Below are positions 1-8,830 of a stretch of DNA of 64,000 bases, piece after piece. The notes under the pieces were generated by a model. That model saw nothing but the letters and a program-made list of their open reading frames with translations, was not told the origin of the DNA and searched no databases. Made by a program: the position numbers and the translations under genes. The stretch covers positions 124,001 through 188,000 of the forward strand of contig JACJZT010000002.1 of NCBI GenBank assembly GCA_020635455.1, read 5' to 3'. Numbering within the stretch: position 1 is the first letter of the stretch; each line of letters opens with the position of its first letter. The DNA is from Flavobacteriales bacterium. GTDB taxonomy: Bacteria; Bacteroidota; Bacteroidia; NS11-12g; UBA9320.

Positions 1-111
1 TTTTCAACTGCAATATTAAAATTAAAAAATTGATTTAAACAAATGAATTAAACAAATGTTTAAAAATTATGAAAAGTTAAGCCTGATCAGTATGCTTATG
101 ATCATGATCAA

Positions 112-2811
112 TTAGCGTTTAAGAATGCTGTCTATTTGATTTTCGCTAAGTCTATCGATGTTCGCTAACTTGCGTTTCATTTCTTCGTAGGATCTTTTAA
201 CCTCTTTCATATCCCACAATCTGACCGTATTGTCAAATGAGGTGCTCAATAAATGATCATCATTTTTTGAAAATGAAACAGAGGACACCTTACCTTTATG
301 GCCTATGAGCACGAGTTCCTTAATATGTTTGTTCTTTGATCTTTTGAATATATAAACATGGTCGTTATGGCTACCTGCGGCGATCAATTGTCCGTTGTGA
401 GAAAAAGCCAATGAGCTGATAAGGCCGTAATTAACCTTATGTTTATATATTTTACATTTCTTAAAAATTGAACCATACCCTATAACCAGGGTTTCAGATT
501 CAAGCCCCGCAACAAATGAACGCATTTTGTATACCGCCAGGGATTTTACCGGTGACTCCATATTATAACTTATCAGGCATTTGAAGGTGTTATCTGGTTG
601 TAACACCCAACCTTTAATAAATCCGTCATCTGAACACGTGAACATGGTATCATTTTTACCCGATAGAATAATAGAATTTACTACCTTGGTATGACTGCCG
701 GAATCGATATGAAGTTTTGGAGCATTTAAATCGGTCAGGTCCCAGAAGTACAGTTTCCCGTCGGCAGTGCCCGAAACGGCTGATTTACCATCTTTACTCA
801 TTGCAAGGCTGTGTATAGCATTTTTATGCCGCAATTTAGAGATTGCCTTTTTTTTCGACTTCTGCCAAACCAAAACCGTATTGTCATACGATCCTGTAAG
901 CATGAGATTCAAATCTGCTGAACCTGCAATGGCATAAACACCGGCGGAATGTCCTATGAAAGTGTCTGAAGAATTGCCTGCGATGTCCATTCTGATACTG
1001 GTCTTGTCCTCCGAACAGGTGATGATGTGTTTGTCATCATTGATAAACTTTCCCTGATAGATGATGCTTTGATGAGTATGAATGGGATAGGAGCCTCTTT
1101 CTTTTATGATCCATTTTCTTACAGTTCCATCCAATGAAGCCGTAACGGTATGCATTTCTTCAATGTTACTGCCCCAAATACAGGCCCCGTATACTGCATC
1201 ATTATGTCCGACCAATTTTTGAATTACCCTGCCACTGCTGTCCCATAAAATCGCACGGTCATCCTCCGACCCGGTAAGGACATGTTTGCCATCACCCGAA
1301 AATACTGCAGAATAAATCAAACCTTTATGTCCTTTAAGTTCATGTATGACTTCTCCATTGATGTTCCAAATACAAGCTGTGTTGTCATATGAACCGGTGA
1401 GAAGTCTGTTATCCGGCGAAATATCTACGGCTACCACCGGGTTACTGTGATGTTCCAGTTTTTTTACCAATTCTCCTTTTGTGTTCCACAATTTAGCGGT
1501 TTTATCAAAAGAGCCCGTAAGAATGAACATCCCGGTATTCTTGGGTGAGAAACAGACAGCTGCGACTTGATCATTATGTGTGGTTACATTTTTACCGGAT
1601 CTGTCTTTGAGTAAGATGGATGAAACTATTTTGAATCCGTTCTCCAGCTTATGCAGCCATGCCATTGAGTCGAGGCCTCCTGAAACAGCATATTTACCAT
1701 CAGCGGAAAAATCAACACCGGCAACGAAATTTCTATGCAAAAAGGAGTCTTTGCGGTGAAATTTTAAAGCATGATCCATTGACCATATAATAACCTTATG
1801 ATCTTCCGATCCGGTTATTATTTTATTCCCGTCAGGTGAAAATCTTGCTGCCCATATGCTGTATGGGTAATTCAATACACTTACCTGATTTAAGGATCTG
1901 TCAAACAAGGTTAATCCTGAATCTGAACCTGCGATCAGCCATTTCCCGTCTTTTGAGAAATCCACAGTGTTTATCGAACCGCTCTGCCTGCAGAGGGTCT
2001 TATAAAATGCATGTTCTGAAAGTATTTGGATCCTGAATTCGGATTTATCGGTTGTAGGGAATTTATCAATTGAGGCGGATATCAGATTGAGTGCCTGTGT
2101 TGGGTCGTTTGAAAGAGCAGATTTGGCCTCAGCAAACAAATGATTTGAAACGGATTTTGTCCATTCTCTATCTGCAATAATGGCCAGAACAAAAGAAATA
2201 ACAAATAAAACACTCAGCAGGATTATGGCTGAGTTCCTTACCAGCACCATCTTCTTGTGTTGCCTGACCGCCTCACCTGCAAGGTCTTTGGGTTCTTTAC
2301 CGTGAAGCTGGGCGGCTAGTTTTAAGACCTCTTTTTCGTAAATTGGATTTTTTAGGGAAATGTCCTGTTTATGAGCAACATGGCTTAGATCAATATAAAA
2401 GGGTTCGGCCTTAAAATACTTATCCAGTGACGGCGGTAATGAATTGTTTTCAGCGTCCTTGAAATTGTTCTTACCTTCATCCCAATCCATACTGCCTTTG
2501 GTAAGAACGAGGATAATTTTATTATCAGCTTTGTGTTCGAGCCAGTATTCTACCTCCTTGTTGACCCACTTTGACTTCTCTGAACCAGGCGAAGCCATCA
2601 GAACAAAATATTCTGAGGTATCCAGGCATTTGGTGATGTTGTCCCAAAGATGAGGTGATGCAGATAAACTTCCTTCATCTCGAAAAATATTCAGGTTTCT
2701 AAGTTTATACCAGGGTTTGGCAAATTTTTCCAGTGATTTTTGAAGCGTTGGGGCTATAAGTCCATCGTCTTTATGGGAATAAGAAATAAAGGCATGGTAT
2801 TTATTCTTCAT
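112..2811 (-). CDS. Membrane-anchored TIR domain protein with WD40 propellers
   Basis: The protein has 899 residues. Residues 5-140 form a TIR domain of the 'FISYSHKDDG ... AKPWYKLR ... FRDEGSLSA' type. The region WVNKE (82-86) places a Glu where catalytic TIR NADases carry theirs. A single hydrophobic segment lies at about 194-213. It is preceded by many basic residues (RQHKK) and followed by acidic ones, so I infer that the TIR domain is cytoplasmic and the rest is periplasmic. From about 275 to 870 there are some twelve to fourteen WD40 repeats ending in motifs such as FDKTAKLWN and FDNTVRLWD, enough for two propellers. Related TIR-WD40 proteins are known in many bacteria and their role is mostly unproven. 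It could be a defence or stress effector. No partner gene is adjacent. The family call is firm; the function is inference. Confidence 0.88.
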   Translation of the reverse strand: MKNKYHAFISYSHKDDGLIAPTLQKSLEKFAKPWYKLRNLNIFRDEGSLSASPHLWDNITKCLDTSEYFVLMASPGSEKSKWVNKEVEYWLEHKADNKIILVLTKGSMDWDEGKNNFKDAENNSLPPSLDKYFKAEPFYIDLSHVAHKQDISLKNPIYEKEVLKLAAQLHGKEPKDLAGEAVRQHKKMVLVRNSAIILLSVLFVISFVLAIIADREWTKSVSNHLFAEAKSALSNDPTQALNLISASIDKFPTTDKSEFRIQILSEHAFYKTLCRQSGSINTVDFSKDGKWLIAGSDSGLTLFDRSLNQVSVLNYPYSIWAARFSPDGNKIITGSEDHKVIIWSMDHALKFHRKDSFLHRNFVAGVDFSADGKYAVSGGLDSMAWLHKLENGFKIVSSILLKDRSGKNVTTHNDQVAAVCFSPKNTGMFILTGSFDKTAKLWNTKGELVKKLEHHSNPVVAVDISPDNRLLTGSYDNTACIWNINGEVIHELKGHKGLIYSAVFSGDGKHVLTGSEDDRAILWDSSGRVIQKLVGHNDAVYGACIWGSNIEEMHTVTASLDGTVRKWIIKERGSYPIHTHQSIIYQGKFINDDKHIITCSEDKTSIRMDIAGNSSDTFIGHSAGVYAIAGSADLNLMLTGSYDNTVLVWQKSKKKAISKLRHKNAIHSLAMSKDGKSAVSGTADGKLYFWDLTDLNAPKLHIDSGSHTKVVNSIILSGKNDTMFTCSDDGFIKGWVLQPDNTFKCLISYNMESPVKSLAVYKMRSFVAGLESETLVIGYGSIFKKCKIYKHKVNYGLISSLAFSHNGQLIAAGSHNDHVYIFKRSKNKHIKELVLIGHKGKVSSVSFSKNDDHLLSTSFDNTVRLWDMKEVKRSYEEMKRKLANIDRLSENQIDSILKR

Positions 2812-2855
2812 GGTAAATATTTTGATGGGATAATTCTCAAAATTGAAGAAGTTTG

Positions 2856-3470
2856 CTAGAGTTCATATTGCAATACAAAACTCACAAGCCTGTTACGCAG
2901 TGCTGTTCTGTTCACTTTATAGAATTGTGGGTCTTTTCCCGGCTTACCCACACTGAGAACACTGTTCTCATGTCTGATCACCATGCCGAGTTTTTTATTG
3001 AAATTAAATCCGATACCCACCAAACCGCTAAGTTCCCATCTTTTTAATTCTGTATCTTCTTTGCCATTGCCAAAATCCACTTTTGCTCCAACGTTGAAAT
3101 TGTTAGAAACACCGACCTTTAGGTAAAACTTTTTAAGGTTTTCTCCCAGGTTGTAATAGTCGATGAACAATGGAAGGCATACATAGTTGTACCTTAATTG
3201 GAATGGAGCAGGGTCATCTTCGGTCGTTTTTTTATGACTTCCCTTTTGTGAATATGCAAGTTCAAAACCCCAGTGATACTTATCGTTGCTTTTTTTTAAG
3301 ATGGCCATCCCAAGCAACAGTCCCGGTTGATTATAACCACCATAACTATCTCCGTCCACCTGAGCTGCATTGAGTCCACCAATTATTTTAGCGTGAAAAT
3401 TCTGTGAATGTGCACATAAGTTCAGAAGTAATATTGAAAGAATGATGAATATCATTTTTAACCTAAGCAT
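2856..3470 (-). CDS. PorT-like outer membrane beta-barrel protein
   Basis: The protein has 204 residues. A signal peptide (hydrophobic stretch FIILSILLLNLCAHSQ) ends near residue 23. The rest alternates polar and hydrophobic residues in short strands, as in small eight- to ten-strand barrels of the Bacteroidota outer membrane family that includes PorT. It starts GGLNAAQVDGDSYGGYNQPG, typical of that family, and ends with the strand LVSFVLQYEL, with an aromatic residue near the C-terminus. The TIR-WD40 gene lies just downstream on the same strand, but nothing else links the two. A -7 promoter element lies 20 bp before the ATG. No specific function can be assigned. Confidence 0.75.
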   Translation of the reverse strand: MLRLKMIFIILSILLLNLCAHSQNFHAKIIGGLNAAQVDGDSYGGYNQPGLLLGMAILKKSNDKYHWGFELAYSQKGSHKKTTEDDPAPFQLRYNYVCLPLFIDYYNLGENLKKFYLKVGVSNNFNVGAKVDFGNGKEDTELKRWELSGLVGIGFNFNKKLGMVIRHENSVLSVGKPGKDPQFYKVNRTALRNRLVSFVLQYEL

Positions 3471-3489
3471 AATTCATATAAGTTTGCAT

Positions 3490-3497
3490 CAAAAATA
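3490..3497 (-). promoter_or_regulatory. Possible -7 promoter element for the beta-barrel gene
   Basis: On the minus strand this reads TATTTTTG, a match to the Bacteroidota -7 consensus TAnnTTTG. It lies 20 bp upstream of the ATG at 3470. No clear -33 TTTG was seen. Confidence 0.4.
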
Positions 3498-3551
3498 GAA
3501 TAAAGATGTTTAAAAAGGTGTAAAATACCTTTTTACCGGAGTCAGAAATAT

Positions 3552-3899
3552 ATGAAGTTCAATAAAGATATAACGGGTTTTCAGTTGCTTTCGATTCTAT
3601 CACAGGTTGATGGTGAATTTTCGCCTGTGGAAGGATCGGTGATCATTGATTACATAAGAAAGAATTTTCCATTAGGAGGAAATCTTGATGCAGCCACCGA
3701 TGAGATCAGTAAGTTGCAACCGGACAAATACATGGAACTATTTGAAATCAGGGCCAACGATTTTTTGGAAGAATCTACTGAGAAAGAACGCCTTGACTTC
3801 CTAAAATTTGCAATGAAGCTTATCAATGCAGACGAAAAACTTGCAAGGGAAGAAGATACTTTTATCAGTAAATTATATTCCTGGTGGGGAATTGGTTAA
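3552..3899 (+). CDS. Small TerB-like helical protein
   Basis: The protein has 115 residues, no signal peptide and no membrane segment. It is helical, with a repeated pattern typical of TerB-like domains: 'LLSILSQVDGEFSPVEGSVI' near the start and 'FAMKLINADEKLAREEDTFISKLYSWWGI' near the end, each with an acidic residue after an alanine or aspartate turn. TerB-like domains are metal-binding helical folds of uncertain role. The gene is followed 65 bp later by the paa cluster on the same strand, but its function is probably separate. The family call is by pattern only. Confidence 0.65.
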   Translation: MKFNKDITGFQLLSILSQVDGEFSPVEGSVIIDYIRKNFPLGGNLDAATDEISKLQPDKYMELFEIRANDFLEESTEKERLDFLKFAMKLINADEKLAREEDTFISKLYSWWGIG

Positions 3900-3964
3900 C
3901 ACAAACATTTCAGGATTTTTAAAGTTTATTTTAAATACAACAACATCATAACTCAACAAATAAC

Positions 3965-5038
3965 GTGTCGATAGAATTTTATCCATTAAAAGTAAAAGAA
4001 GTAAGAAGGGAAACACCTGAATGTGTTTCCGTTTCCTTTGAAATACCTGAAGAACTTAAGGAAACCTTCAAATTTACCCAGGGTCAGTATATTACCATCA
4101 GAAAGGATTTCAATGGTGAAGAGGTAAGAAGATCCTATTCTTTGTGCACCAGTCCTTATGAAAATGATTTCAGGGTGGCGGTAAAGCAAATGTACGATGG
4201 AGTTTTTTCCTCCTTTGCGAATAAAGAATTAAAAGCAGGAGAAATTCTTGAAGTTATGCCCCCCTTAGGTAAGTTCTTTACTCATTTGCATTCCGACCAA
4301 AAGAAGAACTATATCGGATTTGCAGCCGGAAGCGGAATTACACCGATCATGTCTCTTATTAAAACAGTCATGGTTGAAGAGCCCAATAGCAATTTTACCT
4401 TGTTTTACGGCAACAAGAACACCGAATCGATCATATTCAGAGAGCAGCTTGAGGCATTGAAAAATCAATACATGGGGAGGCTTTCACTGTTTTTTATCAT
4501 GAGCAGGGAAGGAAAGTCCATTCCATTGTTAAGCGGACATATTGATGGTGAAAAATGCAATGAGTTCGCGAAATCAGTTTTTGAACCCAAGGATGTGGAT
4601 GAAGCTTTTATTTGTGGACCTGAAAGCATGCTTATCTCAGTAAAGGAAGCACTTATGGGTTTAGGTCTTGACGAAAAGAACATTCACTTCGAACTCTTCC
4701 TTTCGTCGGGAATTGCCAAAAAGAAGCACGATGAACAACCTCTGGAGGCAGATGTTTTAAGTGAAGTAAAAGTGATCATTGATGGTGATGAGTATGATTT
4801 TGCACTTCAAACCACCGACATCAATATTTTGGATGCAGCATTAAAAACAGGAGCAAATTTACCCTTTGCATGTAAAGGGGGAGTGTGTTGTACCTGCAGG
4901 GCCAAGTTACTGGAAGGAAAAGTGGATATGGAAGTTAATTACAGCCTGGAACCGGAAGAACTTGAAGAAGGTTATATTCTCACCTGTCAATCACACCCTT
5001 TAACAAAAAAAGTCGTGGTAAGCTACGACGAACCTTAA
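3965..5038 (+). CDS. paaE: Phenylacetyl-CoA epoxidase reductase subunit PaaE
   Basis: PaaE passes electrons from NADPH through FAD and a [2Fe-2S] centre to the PaaA di-iron site, which epoxidises the phenylacetyl-CoA ring. The protein has 357 residues, the usual length. The FAD-binding motif RSYSLCTSP (56-64) and the NAD(P) motif GSGITP (122-127) are present. The plant-type ferredoxin domain at the end has Cys303, Cys308, Cys311 and Cys341 in the C-x4-C-x2-C...C arrangement. The start is GTG; no nearer ATG preserves the flavodoxin-reductase N-terminus SIEFYPLKVKEVRRE. It is the first gene of the cluster, 10 bp ahead of paaA. In Escherichia coli paaE is the last of the five epoxidase genes, so the order differs here. 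Confidence 0.95.
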   Translation: MSIEFYPLKVKEVRRETPECVSVSFEIPEELKETFKFTQGQYITIRKDFNGEEVRRSYSLCTSPYENDFRVAVKQMYDGVFSSFANKELKAGEILEVMPPLGKFFTHLHSDQKKNYIGFAAGSGITPIMSLIKTVMVEEPNSNFTLFYGNKNTESIIFREQLEALKNQYMGRLSLFFIMSREGKSIPLLSGHIDGEKCNEFAKSVFEPKDVDEAFICGPESMLISVKEALMGLGLDEKNIHFELFLSSGIAKKKHDEQPLEADVLSEVKVIIDGDEYDFALQTTDINILDAALKTGANLPFACKGGVCCTCRAKLLEGKVDMEVNYSLEPEELEEGYILTCQSHPLTKKVVVSYDEP

Positions 5039-5048
5039 TATTTATAGT

Positions 5049-6002
5049 ATGAATATAGTAGATCTTGAACATGAATTTATGAAAAGGATAAAGGCCGATC
5101 AAAAGATCGAGCCTAAAGACTGGATGCCCGAAAAATATCGTCAAACTCTGATCCGGCAGATAGCCCAGCACGCTCATTCCGAAATCGTTGGAATGTTGCC
5201 TGAAGCCAATTACATATCCAGGGCACCGACTTTAAGGCGAAAGGCAGCCCTACTTGCAAAGATTCAGGATGAAGCCGGCCACGGTTTGTATTTATACTGT
5301 GCAGCTGAAACACTTGGCGTTGACCGTGATACCTTATTGGATGAATTGCACAGCGGTAAAGCCAAATATTCAAGTATATTTAATTATCCAACCTTAACGT
5401 GGGCAGATATGGGAGCCATAGGTTGGTTGGTAGATGGAGCTGCCATTTTGAACCAGGTACCACTGTGTAAGTGCTCGTTTGGTCCATATGCGCGTGCAAT
5501 GGTAAGGGTTTGTAAAGAAGAAAGCTTTCATCAGCGTCAGGGATATGAAATTTTGTTAACCTTATGCAATGGATCAGAAGAGCAGAAAAAAATGGCCCAG
5601 GATGCGGTTAACCGATGGTGGTGGCCATCTATGATGATGTTTGGTCCTTCAGATGAGAATTCTAAACATTCCGCATATTCCATGGAAACCGGCATAAAAA
5701 AATTCTCAAACGATGAATTGCGGCAGCGTTTTGTGGATCAAACAAAGCCTCAGGCGGATATCTTGGGAGTTACTTTGCCGGACAAGGACCTCAAATTCGA
5801 TGAATCGTCCGGCCACTGGAAATATGGAGAAATCGACTGGGAAGAATTTAATAATGTAATTCAGGGAAATGGACCTTGCAATAAAATACGTTTAAAACAC
5901 CGACGTGAAGCATGGGAAAAAGGTGCATGGGTAAGAGATGCTGCGTCAGCATATGCAGCCAAAAAAGCTTTAAAAAATTCAGAATCTAAACAAGTAGCAT
6001 AA
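5049..6002 (+). CDS. paaA: Phenylacetyl-CoA epoxidase catalytic subunit PaaA
   Basis: PaaA is the di-iron oxygenase subunit that forms the 1,2-epoxide of phenylacetyl-CoA. The protein has 317 residues, near the family length. Iron-ligand motifs of the ferritin-like fold are visible: Glu75-Ala-Gly-His78 in the sequence DEAGHGLYLY, and Glu158-Ser-Phe-His161 in CKEESFHQRQGYEI. The region PTLTWADMGAIGWLVDGAA is typical of the family. It is followed after 2 bp by paaB, so the two are almost certainly translated together. Confidence 0.97.
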   Translation: MNIVDLEHEFMKRIKADQKIEPKDWMPEKYRQTLIRQIAQHAHSEIVGMLPEANYISRAPTLRRKAALLAKIQDEAGHGLYLYCAAETLGVDRDTLLDELHSGKAKYSSIFNYPTLTWADMGAIGWLVDGAAILNQVPLCKCSFGPYARAMVRVCKEESFHQRQGYEILLTLCNGSEEQKKMAQDAVNRWWWPSMMMFGPSDENSKHSAYSMETGIKKFSNDELRQRFVDQTKPQADILGVTLPDKDLKFDESSGHWKYGEIDWEEFNNVIQGNGPCNKIRLKHRREAWEKGAWVRDAASAYAAKKALKNSESKQVA

Positions 6003-6004
6003 TT

Positions 6005-6292
6005 ATGGATAAAAAATCCTGGCCCCTTTGGGAGGTCTTTATAAGAAGCAAACATGGTCTCAACCACAAACACGTTGGTAGTTTGCACGCAGCCGATGCG
6101 CAAATGGCAATTGAAAACAGCCGCGACGTATACACACGACGCATGGAAGGTATCAGTATATGGGTTGTGGAATCCAAAAACATTACCGCTTCCGATCCGA
6201 ATCAGCAAGAAGCCATGTTTGAGCCAGCGGTAGATAAAATTTACAGACATCCGACTTTTTACAATTTGCCGGATGAATTAGAACATATGTAA
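6005..6292 (+). CDS. paaB: Phenylacetyl-CoA epoxidase subunit PaaB
   Basis: PaaB is the small structural subunit that bridges PaaA-PaaC heterodimers in the epoxidase. The protein has 95 residues, the normal size. The opening WPLWEVFIRSKHGLNHKHVG and the segment MEGISIWVVESKNITASDP are characteristic. The stop codon TAA shares its last A with the ATG of paaC, a sign of translational coupling. Confidence 0.96.
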   Translation: MDKKSWPLWEVFIRSKHGLNHKHVGSLHAADAQMAIENSRDVYTRRMEGISIWVVESKNITASDPNQQEAMFEPAVDKIYRHPTFYNLPDELEHM

Positions 6293-7068
6293 TGGTAGGC
6301 AGAATGAGTACCTCAAGCGAAAACAGTAAACTAAATTACATATTGCATCTTGCCGACAACAGCCTTATCCTTGGTCAGCGTTTAGGTGAGTGGTGTGGTC
6401 ATGGTCCTGTACTTGAGCAGGATATTGCACTAACGAACATTGCTCTTGACCTGATCGGACAAGCGAGATATTTTTATCAATATGCGGCCTTGACCGATAA
6501 CCGGGGAAAGTCTGAAGATCATTATCCATATTTCAGGGGAGAAAGGGAGTTTAAGAACTTTTTGTTGCTCGAACAACCCAATATGGACTGGGCTTATACA
6601 ATGGCAAGGCAGTTTTATTACGATTCCTACTGTTTTGTGATGTATACTGAAATGTTGAAAAGCAAAGACGAGCAACTGGTGTCGATTGCTTCAAAAGCCA
6701 TCAAAGAGGTTAGCTATCATCTTAAATATAGTAGTGAATGGGTAATTCGAATGGGCGACGGAACAGAAGAAAGTCATGAAAAGGTACAAAATGCTGTGAA
6801 CGATCTTTGGGAGTATTGTGGTGAGTTTTTCGAAACTACCCAATACGAAAGTGAAATGATCGAACAGGGTATCGCCGTTGATGCATCTAAATTAAAAGAG
6901 AAGTGGTTGAGATCTGTGGGAGAGATCTTTAACGAAGCAACCTTGATTATGCCCGAAGGCAAGTGGTTTCAAACCGGAGGAAAGGAAGGCGTTCACACTG
7001 AGAATCTGGGTTACATATTAACCGATTTGCAATACATACAAAAAACCATGCCCGGATTAAGCTGGTAA
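6292..7068 (+). CDS. paaC: Phenylacetyl-CoA epoxidase structural subunit PaaC
   Basis: PaaC is the ferritin-like partner of PaaA that has lost catalysis but is required for the complex. The protein has 258 residues. It keeps the family features LGEWCGHGPVLEQDIALTNIALDLIGQAR and YHLKYSSEWVIRMGDGTEES. The ATG overlaps the paaB stop by one base. A second ATG twelve bases later (MSTSS) could be used and would match homologues equally well. Confidence 0.96.
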   Translation: MVGRMSTSSENSKLNYILHLADNSLILGQRLGEWCGHGPVLEQDIALTNIALDLIGQARYFYQYAALTDNRGKSEDHYPYFRGEREFKNFLLLEQPNMDWAYTMARQFYYDSYCFVMYTEMLKSKDEQLVSIASKAIKEVSYHLKYSSEWVIRMGDGTEESHEKVQNAVNDLWEYCGEFFETTQYESEMIEQGIAVDASKLKEKWLRSVGEIFNEATLIMPEGKWFQTGGKEGVHTENLGYILTDLQYIQKTMPGLSW

Positions 7069-7092
7069 TTAAAATACAATTAAGATCCAATT

Positions 7093-7581
7093 ATGGCCAT
7101 ATCAAAGGAAGCCATATATAAAACACTGTCGACGGTAGTTGATCCCGAGATTCCGGTAATAACCATAGAAGAACTTGGTATTTTAAAGAATGTAGAGATC
7201 GAAGGCGATAAAGTAATTGTGTTCATAACTCCCACATACAGTGGTTGCCCGGCAATGAACATGATAGAGCTGGAAATGCGCACGGCTTTGCTGGCCGAAG
7301 GTATTCAAAAGTTTGAAATAAAGACGGTTCTTTTCCCGCCCTGGACCACAGATTGGATAAGTGACAGCGGACTACAGAAAATGAAGGCATTCGGAATTGC
7401 TCCGCCGGAAAAGACATCCAGGAGCAAAAGGGTTCTTTTTGGTGAAACCATAAATGTGGAATGTCCTCAATGCGGTTCAACCAATACTGAAATGGTAAGT
7501 CGTTTTGGTTCCACAGCATGTAAGGCGATGTACCGATGTCTCGACTGTAAAGAACCTTTCGATTACTTTAAGTGTTTGTGA
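7093..7581 (+). CDS. paaD: Phenylacetate degradation protein PaaD
   Basis: PaaD is needed for epoxidase activity in vivo and is thought to help iron-sulfur or di-iron assembly. The protein has 162 residues. Residues 1-85 are a MIP18/DUF59 domain with VVDPEIPVITIEELGILKNV and the TPTYSGCPAM loop. The C-terminus is a zinc ribbon with two Cys pairs, CPQCGS and CLDC, plus a final FKCL. The gene lies 24 bp after paaC. A perfect 12-bp palindrome, GATTGATCAATC, overlaps its stop codon. Confidence 0.94.
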   Translation: MAISKEAIYKTLSTVVDPEIPVITIEELGILKNVEIEGDKVIVFITPTYSGCPAMNMIELEMRTALLAEGIQKFEIKTVLFPPWTTDWISDSGLQKMKAFGIAPPEKTSRSKRVLFGETINVECPQCGSTNTEMVSRFGSTACKAMYRCLDCKEPFDYFKCL

Positions 7582-7649
7582 TTGATCAATCGACATTTAA
7601 TCCCTTATTATTGCACTATTCAAAAAACAATTAAATTGCAGGTAGTATT

Positions 7650-8816
7650 ATGAAAATAGGAGTTATAGGATCAGGAGCGATGGGAAGTGGAATTGCACAA
7701 TTAGCTGCAACAGCCTCACATGAAACCTTAATTTTTGACAATAATTCAGTAGCCTTAAGAAGGTCAGCTGAAAAAACAGCCGAAGGTTTGCAAGCCAGAG
7801 TGGATAAAGGAAAGATCTCCAGGGAGGAAGCCGAGCGTATTTTGAATAATATTACCTATGTAAGCAACCTGCCTTCTTTCTCATCCTGTAATCTGATCAT
7901 CGAAGCCATCGTCGAAGACCTTGAAGTTAAAAAGACCTTGTTCAAGGAACTCGAAATGATCATTGAAGAGGAATGCATTCTTGCAACCAATACTTCTTCA
8001 CTTTCCGTCACTTCAATTGCTTCATCCTGCAGAAATGCATCAAGGGTTTTGGGTATTCATTTTTTTAATCCTGCAATCGTAATGCCTTTGGTTGAACTCG
8101 TCCCTGCCTTGCAAACATCAAATAATACTATGCAGATCGCAAAGGAAATAATCTCCGGAATGGGCAAAACGGTTGTTATTGCCAAAGATACACCCGGGTT
8201 TATTGTTAACCGGGTAGCTCGTCCATTTTACGGAGAAGCTTTTAAGATTTTTGAAGAAGGTATAGCCGGTAAAGAAACCATAGACTGGGCTTCCAGAACG
8301 ATAGGCGGTTTTAGAATGGGGCCTTTTGAACTTACCGATTTTATTGGTCATGATGTGAACTATGCGGTTACCGAATCGGTCTGGACTTCTTTTTACTACG
8401 ACAATAGGTTTAAGCCATCTTTAATCCAGAAACAACTCGTTGATGCAGGGTATTTAGGGCGTAAGTCCGGTAGAGGGTTCTATAATTACATGGACCCTAT
8501 TGAAACCCGGGTTGTAAGTGAAGATCACGAACTGGGAAGCCAAATTGTGAACCGTATTTTGGTTATGCTTTTTAGCGAAGCTGCAGATGCTCTTTATATG
8601 AAAATTTGTTCTGAAGAGGATCTTGAAAAATCTATGACCAAAGGCGTTAACTACCCTAAAGGTCTTCTTGCCTGGGCTAATGAATTTGGAATATCAAGGA
8701 TCGTTAGAATGCTTGATGATTTGTACGAAAGATATCACGATTCACGATACCGTTGTTGTCCGCTTTTAAGGGACATGGACAGGAATAAAGAGATCTTTAA
8801 AGTATCAAAAAACTAA
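7650..8816 (+). CDS. paaH: 3-hydroxyacyl-CoA dehydrogenase, probable PaaH
   Basis: It probably oxidises 3-hydroxyadipyl-CoA to 3-oxoadipyl-CoA with NAD. The protein has 388 residues. The Rossmann motif GSGAMGSGIAQ is at 7-17, and the family segments NTSSLSVTSIA, LGIHFFNPAIVMPLVE and GKTVVIAKDTPGFIVNRV follow. The helical C-terminal domain is duplicated but shorter than in the roughly 475-residue E. coli PaaH. Its position between paaD and the PaaJ-type thiolase supports the assignment over a generic beta-oxidation enzyme. A 68-bp gap precedes it. Confidence 0.88.
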   Translation: MKIGVIGSGAMGSGIAQLAATASHETLIFDNNSVALRRSAEKTAEGLQARVDKGKISREEAERILNNITYVSNLPSFSSCNLIIEAIVEDLEVKKTLFKELEMIIEEECILATNTSSLSVTSIASSCRNASRVLGIHFFNPAIVMPLVELVPALQTSNNTMQIAKEIISGMGKTVVIAKDTPGFIVNRVARPFYGEAFKIFEEGIAGKETIDWASRTIGGFRMGPFELTDFIGHDVNYAVTESVWTSFYYDNRFKPSLIQKQLVDAGYLGRKSGRGFYNYMDPIETRVVSEDHELGSQIVNRILVMLFSEAADALYMKICSEEDLEKSMTKGVNYPKGLLAWANEFGISRIVRMLDDLYERYHDSRYRCCPLLRDMDRNKEIFKVSKN

Positions 8817-8830
8817 AAAAGAAGAATTAG

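Noticed and set aside
5861..6250. 129-residue minus-strand frame across paaA and paaB
   Set aside because: Shadow of the complete paaA/paaB genes.
7580..7591. 12-bp palindrome GATTGATCAATC at the paaD stop as a regulator site
   Set aside because: Short, overlaps a stop codon, and no second copy was noticed before paaE; chance is likely in AT-rich DNA.
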